This document shows, piece by piece, positions 8,456 through 16,941 of a DNA stretch of 45,030 nucleotides. The position numbers and the translations under genes were made by a program. Under the pieces are notes generated by a model. The model was not told the origin of the DNA. It ran no database searches and saw nothing but the letters and a program-made list of their open reading frames with translations. The DNA is from Lachnospiraceae bacterium. Lineage in GTDB: Bacteria; Bacillota; Clostridia; Lachnospirales; Lachnospiraceae. The DNA lies in contig JAFTQM010000039.1 in assembly GCA_017462755.1 (NCBI GenBank), forward strand, positions 1 through 45,030, in the 5' to 3' direction. The stretch's first letter is position 1; every line of letters starts with the position of its first letter.

Positions 8456-8484
8456 AGTATACCCTAAATTGAACAAATAATCAA
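8456..8484 (-). promoter_or_regulatory. Promoter of the 6S RNA gene
   Basis: Minus strand -35 TTGATT (8479-8484), 17-bp spacer, -10 TATACT (8456-8461). A start about 7 nt downstream would be near 8449, matching the closing stem. Confidence 0.75.
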
Positions 8485-8548
8485 GTGGTTTTTCATATTT
8501 TTTCAGTAAAGTCTTGGTAAGCTTGTCTGATTTAACCTAATTATTCAT

Positions 8549-10045
8549 TCAATTAGAACATTTTAGCTCTTCTGGTAAAAGTACCGGGAAACGGAAGATA
8601 AATTCGGTTCCTTTGCCGATTTCACTAGATACTTCAATGTTTCCATTATGCTTTAACGCAATCTGCTTTGCAATCGCCAGTCCCAAGCCGGTTCCCTTCG
8701 CATTCTGACGAAGCTTTGACTTATAAAACTTTTCAAAAATATTCGGAAGCTCTTCTGCCGAGATACCGATACCCTCATCACGGATGGATACCTCCAGCTC
8801 TTGCTCCTGTTCGCGAATCCTTACATGCACCACGGAATTTTCCGGTGAAAATTTTACCGCATTATCAAAGATAACCAAAAACATCTGGCGAAGTCGGTCA
8901 TAATCTCCCATCATCAGATAAATATCCTTCTCATGCTCAATTCGAATGCTTATATTCTTAGCAGTTCCGATGGCATCTGCACTTCGCGTAATTTCTCCGA
9001 ATATCTGCACCAGATTAACCGGCTCTTTTTCTACCATAAAGTCCGGATTCTGCATCTTAGAAAGCAGAAGCAAATCTCCCACCAGACGTTCCATACTCTT
9101 ACACTCCGAAAGCATACGGGTATAATACTGATGTACCTTTTCTTCTTCTGTTACCACACCGTCCACCAGCGTTTCCGTATAAGCACGGATGACAGTAATC
9201 GGAGTACGCAGCTCATGCGATACATTCGCAAAGAAATCCATTCGCATCTGCTCCATACCTGCGCGAATCCGCTCATTCTCCGTCAGCTTATCTGCCAGAA
9301 AGTCGATGGTTTTTGCCAATTCACCAATCTCATCCTTTCGCTTGATACCGGTCTTTTCATCGTAGCGCCCCTCTGCTAACAGTATCGCGGTGTCACGAAT
9401 CTCACGCACCGGTCTGGAAAGCTGCCCTGCAAAGCCGAGTGCCAACACAAAGGATACACCTAACGCTACAAGAATACTGTAAAGAATCATGTACTTACTA
9501 CGCTCCAACACGATGTCCTGCGTTTCCATTGAGGTACTAATCAACAGCGCACCACAGACCTCCCCGTCTAAGTCCCAGATCGGCACACCCACCGACATCA
9601 TTGTACAGCCGTGAATCTCACTGTAGCTTGCCAAAAAGCGTTCCTTTCCCATAAACGCCGAATAAATCAGATTCGTAAAATTAGCCTGTCCGATGTCCTG
9701 AAACTCAATATTTGCCATCGCTGATTTCATTGGCTTTTCTGCGTATGGATTCTGCAAAGACCACACCTCATAATCCCGCGTCTCACCCAAAATCTCCAAA
9801 TATCCGAGACAATTCTCATAATCTTTATTTGCAATAAATTCCTGAAAACGCGCCGATACACTGCTTGCCTGTTCTTCCAGCTGCTCACGGTACTGTCTCC
9901 TTGTAGCCTGTTGATACATATTTAAGAAAAGCACACCGATAATGCAGGCTACCACAATTCCAAGAACCGCATAATAAAGGTATGCCTTGACAAACAGCCT
10001 ACCCGGTACAACACGTTTCTTTTTTTCTTGTTTCGGCTCTTCCAC
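8549..10045 (-). CDS. Two-component sensor histidine kinase
   Basis: The 498-residue membrane kinase pairs with the response regulator encoded 19 bp upstream. Order of parts: a basic N-terminus, membrane helix 1 (about 20-43), an extracellular sensor region of about 140 residues (45-183) with a CACHE/dCache-like end (MSVGVPIWDLDGEVCGALLIS), membrane helix 2 (about 184-207), HAMP domain (208-262), HisKA dimerisation domain with the phosphorylated His 277 in FFANVSHELRTP, and the HATPase domain with N box FDNAVKF, G1 DEGIGIS, F box and G2 GTGLGLAIAK. The signal it senses cannot be read from the sequence. The order regulator then kinase resembles WalRK/PhoPR-type pairs; no further assignment is made. 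Confidence 0.95.
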   Translation of the reverse strand: MEEPKQEKKKRVVPGRLFVKAYLYYAVLGIVVACIIGVLFLNMYQQATRRQYREQLEEQASSVSARFQEFIANKDYENCLGYLEILGETRDYEVWSLQNPYAEKPMKSAMANIEFQDIGQANFTNLIYSAFMGKERFLASYSEIHGCTMMSVGVPIWDLDGEVCGALLISTSMETQDIVLERSKYMILYSILVALGVSFVLALGFAGQLSRPVREIRDTAILLAEGRYDEKTGIKRKDEIGELAKTIDFLADKLTENERIRAGMEQMRMDFFANVSHELRTPITVIRAYTETLVDGVVTEEEKVHQYYTRMLSECKSMERLVGDLLLLSKMQNPDFMVEKEPVNLVQIFGEITRSADAIGTAKNISIRIEHEKDIYLMMGDYDRLRQMFLVIFDNAVKFSPENSVVHVRIREQEQELEVSIRDEGIGISAEELPNIFEKFYKSKLRQNAKGTGLGLAIAKQIALKHNGNIEVSSEIGKGTEFIFRFPVLLPEELKCSN

Positions 10046-10064
10046 TTTTCTTCACCTCACACCA

Positions 10065-10769
10065 TCAGACTCCTGATGTATTCTTTAATTCAAATTTGTA
10101 TCCTACTCCCCAGATGGTTTCAATCGACCAGGACGGATGCTGCACCGCATTCAGCTTTGCACGCAGTCTCTTGATATGCGAATCCACGGTACGGCTGTCT
10201 CCGTAGTAATCAAACCCCCAAAGGCTGTCTAACAGGTTGTCTCTGGTAAAGACCTTGTTCGGGTTGCTTGCCAACGTCCACATCGTTTCGATTTCCTTTT
10301 TGGTCAGCGATACCTTCTGTCCGTCAATGCTCAGCGAATATTCATCCAGATTAATCATCAAATCTGCAATCGTAAGAATATTCTTCGAAGCCGGTCCTAT
10401 TTCCTTCTTCGTCATTCGGCGCAGAATCGCGCGTACTCTTGCCATAACCTCACTCGGACTAAACGGCTTTACGATATAATCGTCCGCACCGATATCAAGT
10501 CCCATGATTCGCTCAAAATCCTCGCCTCTGGCGGTAATCAGAATGACCGGCACCTCCGATACCTCTCTGATTTTTCGGCAAACTGCATAGCCGTCTAATT
10601 TCGGCATCATCACATCCAGCAAAATAATCTCCGGAGAATACTGCTCAAACTTTGTCAAAGCTTCTTCTCCATCGGAAGCAATCACCGGCTCGTAGCCTTC
10701 CTTGGCAGCATATGCCGCCAACACATCTGTAATATCCGGGTTATCATCTGCAATCAATATGTATTGCAT
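10065..10769 (-). CDS. OmpR/PhoB-family response regulator
   Basis: A 234-residue DNA-binding regulator. The receiver domain has acidic D8/D9, the phosphorylation site D52 in LLDVMMPKLDG, a conserved Thr in VILITA and Lys in IVKPF. The C-terminal winged helix (about 135-230) has LTKKEIETMWTLASNPNKVFTR and the family-typical RTVDSHIKRLRAKL. The start at 10769 has GGAGG with a 5-6-nt spacer. It is first in an operon with the sensor kinase. The region upstream carries a recurrent CGTTCTCGGAATGGAGG motif (see findings) and a consensus-like promoter. Confidence 0.95.
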   Translation of the reverse strand: MQYILIADDNPDITDVLAAYAAKEGYEPVIASDGEEALTKFEQYSPEIILLDVMMPKLDGYAVCRKIREVSEVPVILITARGEDFERIMGLDIGADDYIVKPFSPSEVMARVRAILRRMTKKEIGPASKNILTIADLMINLDEYSLSIDGQKVSLTKKEIETMWTLASNPNKVFTRDNLLDSLWGFDYYGDSRTVDSHIKRLRAKLNAVQHPSWSIETIWGVGYKFELKNTSGV

Positions 10770-10773
10770 AAAG

Positions 10774-10794
10774 TTCCTCCATTCCGAGAACGCT
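10774..10794 (-). promoter_or_regulatory. Recurrent ribosome-binding-site motif, copy 1 (response regulator gene)
   Basis: Minus strand reads AGCGTTCTCGGAATGGAGG plus AA directly before the start of the response regulator gene. The same motif occurs before clpC, the VWA lipoprotein gene and, weaker, the hydrolase gene. It includes the Shine-Dalgarno GGAGG. Confidence 0.6.
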
Positions 10795-10841
10795 TATTTC
10801 TCTATTCAAAAACAACTATTCTGCTTCTTCAATCCTATCTC

Positions 10842-10870
10842 ATTATATAAAATCTTTTCTTCAAAAACAA
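10842..10870 (-). promoter_or_regulatory. Promoter of the two-component operon
   Basis: Minus strand -35 TTGTTT (10865-10870), 17-bp spacer, -10 TATAAT (10842-10847). A leader of about 65 nt would precede the response regulator gene. Confidence 0.55.
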
Positions 10871-11045
10871 CCCATTTCCCTATCTTTTTCCCCGATTCCC
10901 GTGGGAACTGCTGGAATCGCGGAAATCTGCATACAGCTCTGGTAAATAATAAAGATTTTCGCAGAATCTGCCATTATTCTGACATAAAGAACATATATAT
11001 TATAAGCGGATGTGACGCAAAGAAACCTAATCAGGAGGCACTACA

Positions 11046-11801
11046 ATGAAAAGTTTATTCAAAAAATGTATCGTTGTCCTTGGTTTTGTTCTTTTCTTTG
11101 CTTTGTTTCCGTCTACCGGTGAGTTGATTTCCGCAAATGCAAAAGAAATCGACGAGCCTGCGACCGAAACAGCGGTGCTGACGGAAACGCAAGCTGAAAT
11201 TAAGCTTAGTGTAAAAACAAAGTCTTTAGTAAAAGACCTGCAGTATGAGTTAAAGGTTTATAACCTCTCCGAGTCCCAGAAGGCCTATTTTAAGTCCAGC
11301 TTCCCTAGAGTTGCTTCCGTCGATGACAATGGTATCATCTACGGCAATTCCAATGGTGTTACGGTAATTACGGTAACCATCAAGGAGGGTTCCAAAACAG
11401 TGGAAACACTTTCCTGCGAGGTTACGGTCGGACCACCTGCCATCAATGTGAAGTGGATTAAGTCTGAGGTTGTTTTAGTGGTTGGAAAGCGTGTTACCTT
11501 AAAGAAGATTATTCTTCCTTACAACACTGCAGAATCAGCGAAGTTCTTCTCTGCTGATACCGATGTCGTTACCGTAAACAGTTCGGGACGAATTACCGCT
11601 AAGGAGATCGGTGTAACCTACGTCTTTACCGCAATCGACAACGGCAAGTTTGACTTTTGTAAGGTTACAGTCGTAGATGAAGAGACCTATCAGAAGATGT
11701 TAGAGGAAGCGGAAAAGGCCGGTACTCTCATTGAGACCGTTCCGGACGAATCCGAAGATCCTGATGACAAGGCTTTGGTAAATGTTACTGAAGAGGAATA
11801 G
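11046..11801 (+). CDS. Secreted protein with two Ig-like (BIG2-type) domains
   Basis: The 251-residue product begins MKSLFKKCIVVLGFVLF, a signal peptide ending near residue 30 (ANA). Two bacterial Ig-like domains follow (about 53-130 and 135-218). Each shows the BIG2 pattern: a hydrophobic beta strand, then SVDDNGIIYGNSNGVTVITVT in shortened form, respectively V-T-V-N-S-S-G-R-I-T-A-K. The C-terminal 30 residues are acidic (ESEDPDDKALVNVTEEE), with no LPxTG or membrane anchor, so it is probably secreted or wall-associated by an unknown contact. The start follows a strong AGGAGG. It is transcribed alone, away from the divergent two-component operon, and ends in a clear terminator. Confidence 0.85.
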   Translation: MKSLFKKCIVVLGFVLFFALFPSTGELISANAKEIDEPATETAVLTETQAEIKLSVKTKSLVKDLQYELKVYNLSESQKAYFKSSFPRVASVDDNGIIYGNSNGVTVITVTIKEGSKTVETLSCEVTVGPPAINVKWIKSEVVLVVGKRVTLKKIILPYNTAESAKFFSADTDVVTVNSSGRITAKEIGVTYVFTAIDNGKFDFCKVTVVDEETYQKMLEEAEKAGTLIETVPDESEDPDDKALVNVTEEE

Positions 11802-11815
11802 GTTCCAAACGTTTT

Positions 11816-11851
11816 AAAAAGCTGTCTGCTTCATTGCAGACAGCTTTTTTT
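11816..11851 (+). terminator. Rho-independent terminator
   Basis: GCTGTCTGC pairs with GCAGACAGC around TTCATT, followed by seven T (preceded by five A). It ends the Ig-like protein gene and can also act on the facing strand. Confidence 0.9.
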
Positions 11852-11890
11852 CATGCATTCGGAACGACGACCGCCTTCCTTTGATATTGT

Positions 11891-12262
11891 TCAGCTTACC
11901 ATTCCTCCAATCATACCTCCGACTGCCATCACAAGTAGAGACTTTATCATAGCTCCGACTTCTATCTCGATGCCGTTCATCAAAAACACAAGCATCAGAT
12001 AAATCAAAAAGTATATTCCTCCAAAGAGCAGTCCCCACAAAAATTTCTGTTTTCCCGATTTTCTCCCTATGTACACTCCTCCGGCAAACGTTGCCACCGC
12101 ATCCACGCCCGCGACTAAGATTGCAAGCACCTTTTCCTCTATTCCGGTCTTTAACATGAGAAATGCGCAAACAAACAATAGCAGAACCGTAATTAATGCA
12201 GCAATCACAATCGCCTTTGCAAAGTGCATTGGCTGTAGTCCTTCCGACCTGTTTTTTTCCAT
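11891..12262 (-). CDS. TIGR04086-type small membrane protein
   Basis: The 123-residue product has four predicted membrane helices (about 17-40, 45-65, 74-95, 104-123) with basic loops (GRKSGKQKF) and an N-terminal short basic stretch. The combination of length, the GGVYIGRKSGKQK motif and its position near yajC and tgt matches the TIGR04086 (YrzE-like) membrane protein family of Firmicutes. Its function is unknown. The start is ATG 12262, which has GGGGAGG with 5-nt spacing; a GTG at 12268 is less likely. It is divergent from the PHP phosphoesterase gene. Confidence 0.7.
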   Translation of the reverse strand: MEKNRSEGLQPMHFAKAIVIAALITVLLLFVCAFLMLKTGIEEKVLAILVAGVDAVATFAGGVYIGRKSGKQKFLWGLLFGGIYFLIYLMLVFLMNGIEIEVGAMIKSLLVMAVGGMIGGMVS

Positions 12263-12394
12263 ATACACCTCCCCATAATTTATGATATAATAGCTTCAGA
12301 CAATTCCATATATATGACATGCTGTTCTATTTTATGTATGGAACCCTGCCATAAAGCGGTGTCTATGAAATTATATATGAACGGAGAAAATATA

Positions 12395-13285
12395 GTGAAT
12401 AATTTAAATAGCGCAAATAATTCAAATTACATCGATTTACATGTACATTCTAACAAATCCGACGGAACCCTGTCCCCTACCGAGGTGGTACAGCATGCTA
12501 TCCGCCGCGGACTTGCGGCAATTGCCCTGACCGACCATGACTGCATTTCCGGAATTTCCGAAGCGGTCGCAGAGGCAGCACGCGCTGCTGCACCAATCCG
12601 CATCGTACCAGGTATTGAAATTTCTGCCGAGTACAAAGACAGAGATATCCATATCCTGGGACTTTTGATTGATTCCGAGCATCCCGACCTGCGCGGAGCG
12701 CTGAATGCAGCCATCCTCGCCCGTGATACCAGAAATGAAAAAATGGTACAAAATCTGCAGCGTGCCGGACTCGATATTACAATGGCGGATTTGCTTTTTG
12801 ATGCCAAGGATACAGTAATTACCCGTGCGCACTTTGCCCGCCACCTGATTGCCAAAGGGTACGTAAAGGACCGTCATGAGGCATTCAAACGCTATCTGGA
12901 CAGCACGACTCCTTATTATGTCTGCCGGAAATACATCAAGCCGGAGCAGGCCATTCAGCTGATTTTACAGGCGGGTGGTATTCCTGTGCTGGCTCACCCG
13001 TTACTCTATCATTTAAAGCTGACGGAGCTGGAGGAATTGTTGACCGAGCTTGTGGGCTATGGACTCTGCGGCATTGAAACCCTTTATTCTGCCAACAGTG
13101 CTGCCGATGAAGCATTGGTGCGAAGCCTTGCCGGAAAATACAAGCTGTTGATGACCGGCGGCTCCGATTTTCACGGTGCCAACAAACCGGAAATCGAAAT
13201 CGGTACCGGTCGCGGCAACCTGCGGATTCCAATGGAGCTGTTGGACAAGCTGGATGCATTCCAAAAGGAGAAGCAACACAACTAA
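12395..13285 (+). CDS. PHP-domain phosphoesterase, YciV/RNase AM-like
   Basis: A 296-residue PHP protein. The metal-binding motifs are visible: IDLHVHSNKSDG near the N-terminus (two His and Asp), LTDHDCISG, GIEISAEY, HILGL, LAHP, and TGGSDFHG towards the C-terminus. The protein resembles the family acting on nucleoside 3',5'-bisphosphates and RNA 5' ends. The exact substrate cannot be told. The start is a GTG at 12395 with GGAG eight bases upstream; the longer open frame has no ribosome binding site. It is divergent from the TIGR04086 gene and faces yajC, with a shared terminator between them. Confidence 0.85.
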   Translation: MNNLNSANNSNYIDLHVHSNKSDGTLSPTEVVQHAIRRGLAAIALTDHDCISGISEAVAEAARAAAPIRIVPGIEISAEYKDRDIHILGLLIDSEHPDLRGALNAAILARDTRNEKMVQNLQRAGLDITMADLLFDAKDTVITRAHFARHLIAKGYVKDRHEAFKRYLDSTTPYYVCRKYIKPEQAIQLILQAGGIPVLAHPLLYHLKLTELEELLTELVGYGLCGIETLYSANSAADEALVRSLAGKYKLLMTGGSDFHGANKPEIEIGTGRGNLRIPMELLDKLDAFQKEKQHN

Positions 13286-13301
13286 CTGCTTCCTTTCATA
13301 C

Positions 13302-13349
13302 AAAAAGTTCTCCATTACGGGAAAGAATACCCATCATGGAGAACTTTTT
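13302..13349. terminator. Bidirectional terminator between the PHP gene and yajC
   Basis: AAAAAGTTCTCCAT pairs with ATGGAGAACTTTTT around a 20-nt loop that itself can pair. It lies between the facing 3' ends of the PHP gene and yajC, so it serves both. Confidence 0.85.
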
Positions 13350-13398
13350 ATTTTCTTACTTTTCTACTTAAACGTAATATTTATCCGCTTTTACCTGA

Positions 13399-13743
13399 TT
13401 ATGCCTCCGCACTCTCCGGCTTCTCTACCTCTACGATAGCAGTCTTCTTCATCGGAATACGGCAGTTCTTATTGTTACCGAACTCTACTACGATTACCTC
13501 GTCCATGATATCAATGATAACACCATAGAAGCCTGCAGTCGTCAATACGCTGTCGCCAATTTCCAAGGAGCTTACCAACGCATCCATCTGCTTCTGCTGC
13601 TTCTTCTGCGGACGAATCAGCATAAAATAAAATACAGCACCAATCACTACAATGTAAATAATCATTGTGGTAAGTCCCATGCCACCGGCATTCGTCGGTG
13701 TAGCCGCTGCTGCACCCTCTGTTAAAAACGGTAATAAATTCAT
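13399..13743 (-). CDS. yajC: Preprotein translocase subunit YajC
   Basis: YajC is an accessory subunit of the SecDF part of the Sec translocase. The 114-residue product has a short polar N-terminus, one membrane helix (LTTMIIYIVVIGAVFYFMLI, about 23-42), then the family signature RPQKKQQKQMDALVSSL and GDSVLTTAGFYGVI. Start ATG 13743 is preceded by GGAGG with an 8-nt gap. It is downstream of tgt, with 23 bp between the genes, the tgt-yajC pairing common in many bacteria, and ends at the shared terminator. Confidence 0.95.
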   Translation of the reverse strand: MNLLPFLTEGAAAATPTNAGGMGLTTMIIYIVVIGAVFYFMLIRPQKKQQKQMDALVSSLEIGDSVLTTAGFYGVIIDIMDEVIVVEFGNNKNCRIPMKKTAIVEVEKPESAEA

Positions 13744-13766
13744 TTCTCTTTCCTCCAAAAATTTTT

Positions 13767-14900
13767 TTACTCTTCCCCGCACGCAAAGCCATCCAGCTTA
13801 CGCTTTTTGTATGCGGCATATTCCTGCTTTTCGATTGCTTCCCGAATCTCCTCCATCATTTTATTATAGAAGTAAAGATTGTGCGTCACAATCAGTCGCA
13901 GTCCAAGCATTTCCTTCGCCTTCAGCAAATGGCGAATGTATGCTCTGCTGTAATGCTTACAGGTCGGACACTGGCAGCCCTTTTCAATCGGCTCCGAATC
14001 CAGCTCGTATTTTGCATTCAACAGATTCATCTTACCATGGTTGGTATAGGCATGTCCGTGTCTTCCGTTTCGTGCCGGATAAACACAGTCAAAGAAATCG
14101 ACTCCGCGTTCAACTGCCTCCAAAATATTGGCAGGCGTACCGACACCCATCAGATAAACCGGTTTTGCCTCCGGCAGATACGGTACGGTCTCCTCTATGA
14201 TGCGATACATCTCATCATGTGATTCGCCGACCGCCAAACCACCCAATGCATAACCATCCAAATCAAATTCTGTAATTCGCTTCGCGTGCTCAATTCGGAT
14301 ATCCTCAAAGGTACCTCCCTGATTGATACCGAACAGCATCTGCTGCTTGTTAATCGTATCCTCCAGCTGATTCAAGCGATTCATTTCCTTCTTGCAACGC
14401 TCGAGCCAACGAGTGGTTCTGGCTACGGATTTCTCCATATAATCTCTGGTCGCCGGATGCGGCGGACATTCGTCAAATGCCATCGCGATCGTTGATGCCA
14501 GATTGGACTGAATCTGCATACTTTCCTCCGGTCCCATAAAAATCTTGCGACCATCGACATGCGAATTGAAATATACGCCCTCTTCCTTGATTTTACGCAG
14601 ACCCGCAAGCGAAAACACCTGAAATCCGCCGGAGTCTGTCAATATCGGTTTGTCCCAAACCATGAATTTATGAAGACCACACAGCTGCTTGACAATCTTA
14701 TCGCCGGGTCTGACATGCAAATGATAGGTATTGGAAAGCTGCACCTGTGTTCCGATCTGCTGCAGGTCCGTCGTGGCTACCGCACCCTTTATGGCTGCTA
14801 TTGTACCTACATTCATAAAGACCGGCGTCTGTATGGTACCATGCACCGTCGTCAGCTGTCCGCGCTTTGCTCTTCCATCCTTACATATAAGCTTGTACAT
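13767..14900 (-). CDS. tgt: Queuine tRNA-ribosyltransferase (tRNA-guanine transglycosylase)
   Basis: TGT exchanges guanine 34 of GUN-anticodon tRNAs (Asp, Asn, His, Tyr) for preQ1 in bacteria, the entry step to queuosine. The 377-residue protein has the substrate region VWDKPILTDSGGFQVFSL with the catalytic Asp, the MAFDECPPHPAT block with the second Asp, the GGLAVGES loop, and the C-terminal zinc site CQCPTCKHYSRAYIRH plus THNLYFYN. Start ATG follows AAAGGA. It has its own promoter and is transcribed together with yajC downstream. Confidence 0.97.
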   Translation of the reverse strand: MYKLICKDGRAKRGQLTTVHGTIQTPVFMNVGTIAAIKGAVATTDLQQIGTQVQLSNTYHLHVRPGDKIVKQLCGLHKFMVWDKPILTDSGGFQVFSLAGLRKIKEEGVYFNSHVDGRKIFMGPEESMQIQSNLASTIAMAFDECPPHPATRDYMEKSVARTTRWLERCKKEMNRLNQLEDTINKQQMLFGINQGGTFEDIRIEHAKRITEFDLDGYALGGLAVGESHDEMYRIIEETVPYLPEAKPVYLMGVGTPANILEAVERGVDFFDCVYPARNGRHGHAYTNHGKMNLLNAKYELDSEPIEKGCQCPTCKHYSRAYIRHLLKAKEMLGLRLIVTHNLYFYNKMMEEIREAIEKQEYAAYKKRKLDGFACGEE

Positions 14901-14941
14901 TCTGCTCTTATCCTTTCTGCAACAAAAAGTGTGCTTTGGTT

Positions 14942-14970
14942 AGTATAACTGTTCCGCCCACGTTTTTCAA
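14942..14970 (-). promoter_or_regulatory. Promoter of tgt-yajC
   Basis: Minus strand -35 TTGAAA (14965-14970), 17-bp spacer, -10 TATACT (14942-14947), 42 bp upstream of the tgt start. Confidence 0.75.
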
Positions 14971-14999
14971 GGTATATCTTCTAAGTTTATAAAAATTTT

Positions 15000-16346
15000 T
15001 CAGTTTTTCTTCGGGATGGTTTTCTCTTTTCGCCACGCAAACACCAGACAAGGAATCTGGACCAGCATCATGACTGCCCAGCCTGCCACACAGGCATAAG
15101 CCGCACCATTCATGCCAATCTCAGGCACCAGCACATAAATCATTACGGCACGCACCGAAATCTGCAAAAAGGTACCAAGCAGCGTCATCTTCATCCATCC
15201 CAGACCGCGAAAGCAGCCCTGCACTCCATTGGTTACCGACGGAATGATATAAAAAAACGCCATATGAGCCAGATAACTGCTGCCCACCGCAATCACTCCC
15301 GGCGAGCTCTCTTCGACAAAGAGCGATACCAGCGGTTCCCGGAAAATATATACGACCAAGCCGATGAATACACCATAAATCAGCTCCAGACCCATACCAA
15401 TCCTCGCGCCCTGACGCATCCGTTCCTTTTTCCCTGCGCCCTTGTTCTGCGCAATAAAGGTCGTCATTGCATTCGCTATGTTCTGCTCCGGTGTAAATGC
15501 ATAATCATCAATTCTTCCGACCGCATGAAAGGCTGCAATGCCGTCCACACCCAAGGTGTTGATGCCACTTTGAATAAACAGCTTGCCGATGGGCTGGCAT
15601 GCCTGCTGCAATGCAGTTACCATGCCGTATTGCAATGTCTGTCTCAACAGCTCCTTTTCTACCCAAAGCTCTGCTCTTCCCAAGGACAGCTGCGGTACCT
15701 TCTGGTAGACATAGCGGATGCACAACAATACGGATACCAGCTGTGCCACTACCGTAGTCAGCGCCGAGCAAACCACACCCAAACGCAGTCCGCCTATCAA
15801 AATCAAGTCCAGCACCGCATTCAGCACCGAAGCAAAGGCGAGATATTTTAGCGGTGTCTTTGAATCTCCGATGGCTTTGAGTGCAGCCGCATACGCATTG
15901 TACAAAAAGGTAAACGGTAAGCCAAGAAATACCAAACGAAGATAAACGGTGGTCAGTCCCAGAATTTCCGACGGTACCCGAATCAACCGCAAAAGCGGTG
16001 TTGCTAACAGGATTCCCACCACCGCAAGCAGCATAGAAAATACAAAGCCGGATACCGCAGTCGTAGCCATTTCCTTTTTTACCTTTTCGGCATCTCCCGC
16101 ACCAAAAAAACGGCTCATCAGAACCGATGCGCCAATACAGATACCGGAAATTCCAAGTATCATCATGTTCATAACCGGACTGGCAGTACCGACTGCCGCC
16201 AGTGTTTCCTTTCCGATGAACTGTCCTACAATCATGGAATCAACTACATTGTAGGTCAGCTGAAAAAAGTTTCCTAAAATCAACGGAACAGAATACCGAA
16301 TCAACTGCTTCGGTATCCTGCCCTCTGTCATATTTACTGCCGCCAT
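15000..16346 (-). CDS. MATE family efflux transporter
   Basis: The 448-residue protein has twelve predicted membrane segments. It begins MAAVNMTEGRIPKQLIRYSVPLILGNFFQLTYNVVDSMIVG, the MATE family start with the conserved substrate-entry region, followed by TAVSGFVFSML, PLRYLAF-like and PSVTNGVQGCFRG in the C-terminal half, typical for NorM/DinF-like drug:cation antiporters. The true substrate is unknown. The ATG at 16346 follows GAGGAG at a short 3-nt gap; 16331 is a second ATG candidate with the family-like MTEGR. It lies 8 bp after the EID-motif gene and ends the minus-strand run that begins at radA. Confidence 0.9.
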   Translation of the reverse strand: MAAVNMTEGRIPKQLIRYSVPLILGNFFQLTYNVVDSMIVGQFIGKETLAAVGTASPVMNMMILGISGICIGASVLMSRFFGAGDAEKVKKEMATTAVSGFVFSMLLAVVGILLATPLLRLIRVPSEILGLTTVYLRLVFLGLPFTFLYNAYAAALKAIGDSKTPLKYLAFASVLNAVLDLILIGGLRLGVVCSALTTVVAQLVSVLLCIRYVYQKVPQLSLGRAELWVEKELLRQTLQYGMVTALQQACQPIGKLFIQSGINTLGVDGIAAFHAVGRIDDYAFTPEQNIANAMTTFIAQNKGAGKKERMRQGARIGMGLELIYGVFIGLVVYIFREPLVSLFVEESSPGVIAVGSSYLAHMAFFYIIPSVTNGVQGCFRGLGWMKMTLLGTFLQISVRAVMIYVLVPEIGMNGAAYACVAGWAVMMLVQIPCLVFAWRKEKTIPKKN

Positions 16347-16354
16347 ACACTCCT

Positions 16355-16924
16355 CTAATCCGTCAGATGCTGAATCAGCTGGTATGCCGTCGGCATAAAA
16401 ATTGCCGGTATATGCTGCATACTGCCTTTTCCGTAGACGATGTCCACATATCTCTGACATACCTCATCAAAGGTCTTTTTGGTATATTTAATTTTCAGCA
16501 ATGCTGCAATCTTATCGAACATTACCGGAGGAATCATCATGCCCCATTCACTCCGATCTTCGGCGGTATAGTACATCCGCTCGATACATGCCGGAGTAAT
16601 GCGGAATCTTCTTCCGGTCATCTGGTTTGCACAGTATACAGCCACAAAGCCACTTGCGGTTACCTCACATTCCAGCAGACACTCATTCTGTGCTTCTCTG
16701 CTCTCTTCGATAATCATAAGCGGTATCGCAGTATCGTCCTTAACCTCCGGTACATCCGTATCAAACCGAAGACGTCGTTCTCCACCGGTACGAAGCAATG
16801 CAATCAGCTTATCAATGCTCTCCTGATCCATTACCTCCATGCCTACTTCGCTTTTTCTTTCCAAGAGAAATTCCAAAAGAATGTCTATCTCCTCTTGTGA
16901 TAATAATGCCTTGTTGTCTGCCAT
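16355..16924 (-). CDS. Hypothetical protein with FliM/FliY-like EID motifs
   Basis: A 189-residue cytoplasmic protein that I do not recognise as a whole. Its N-terminus (MADNKALLSQEEIDILLEFL) strongly resembles the CheY-binding LSQEEIDALL motif found at the N-terminus of FliM, FliY and some FliN proteins. A second, weaker copy (MDQESIDKLIALL) follows about 25 residues later. The remainder (about 50-189) contains beta-rich and helical stretches, including ECEVTASGFVAVYCANQMTG and GSMQHIPAIFMPTAYQLIQHL. No SpoA or CheC domain is visible, and no flagellar gene lies in the window. The start follows GGGATGGG. It is preceded on the same strand by the M14 peptidase gene (17 bp). Confidence 0.7.
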   Translation of the reverse strand: MADNKALLSQEEIDILLEFLLERKSEVGMEVMDQESIDKLIALLRTGGERRLRFDTDVPEVKDDTAIPLMIIEESREAQNECLLECEVTASGFVAVYCANQMTGRRFRITPACIERMYYTAEDRSEWGMMIPPVMFDKIAALLKIKYTKKTFDEVCQRYVDIVYGKGSMQHIPAIFMPTAYQLIQHLTD

Positions 16925-16941
16925 AGTACACCCATCCCTTC

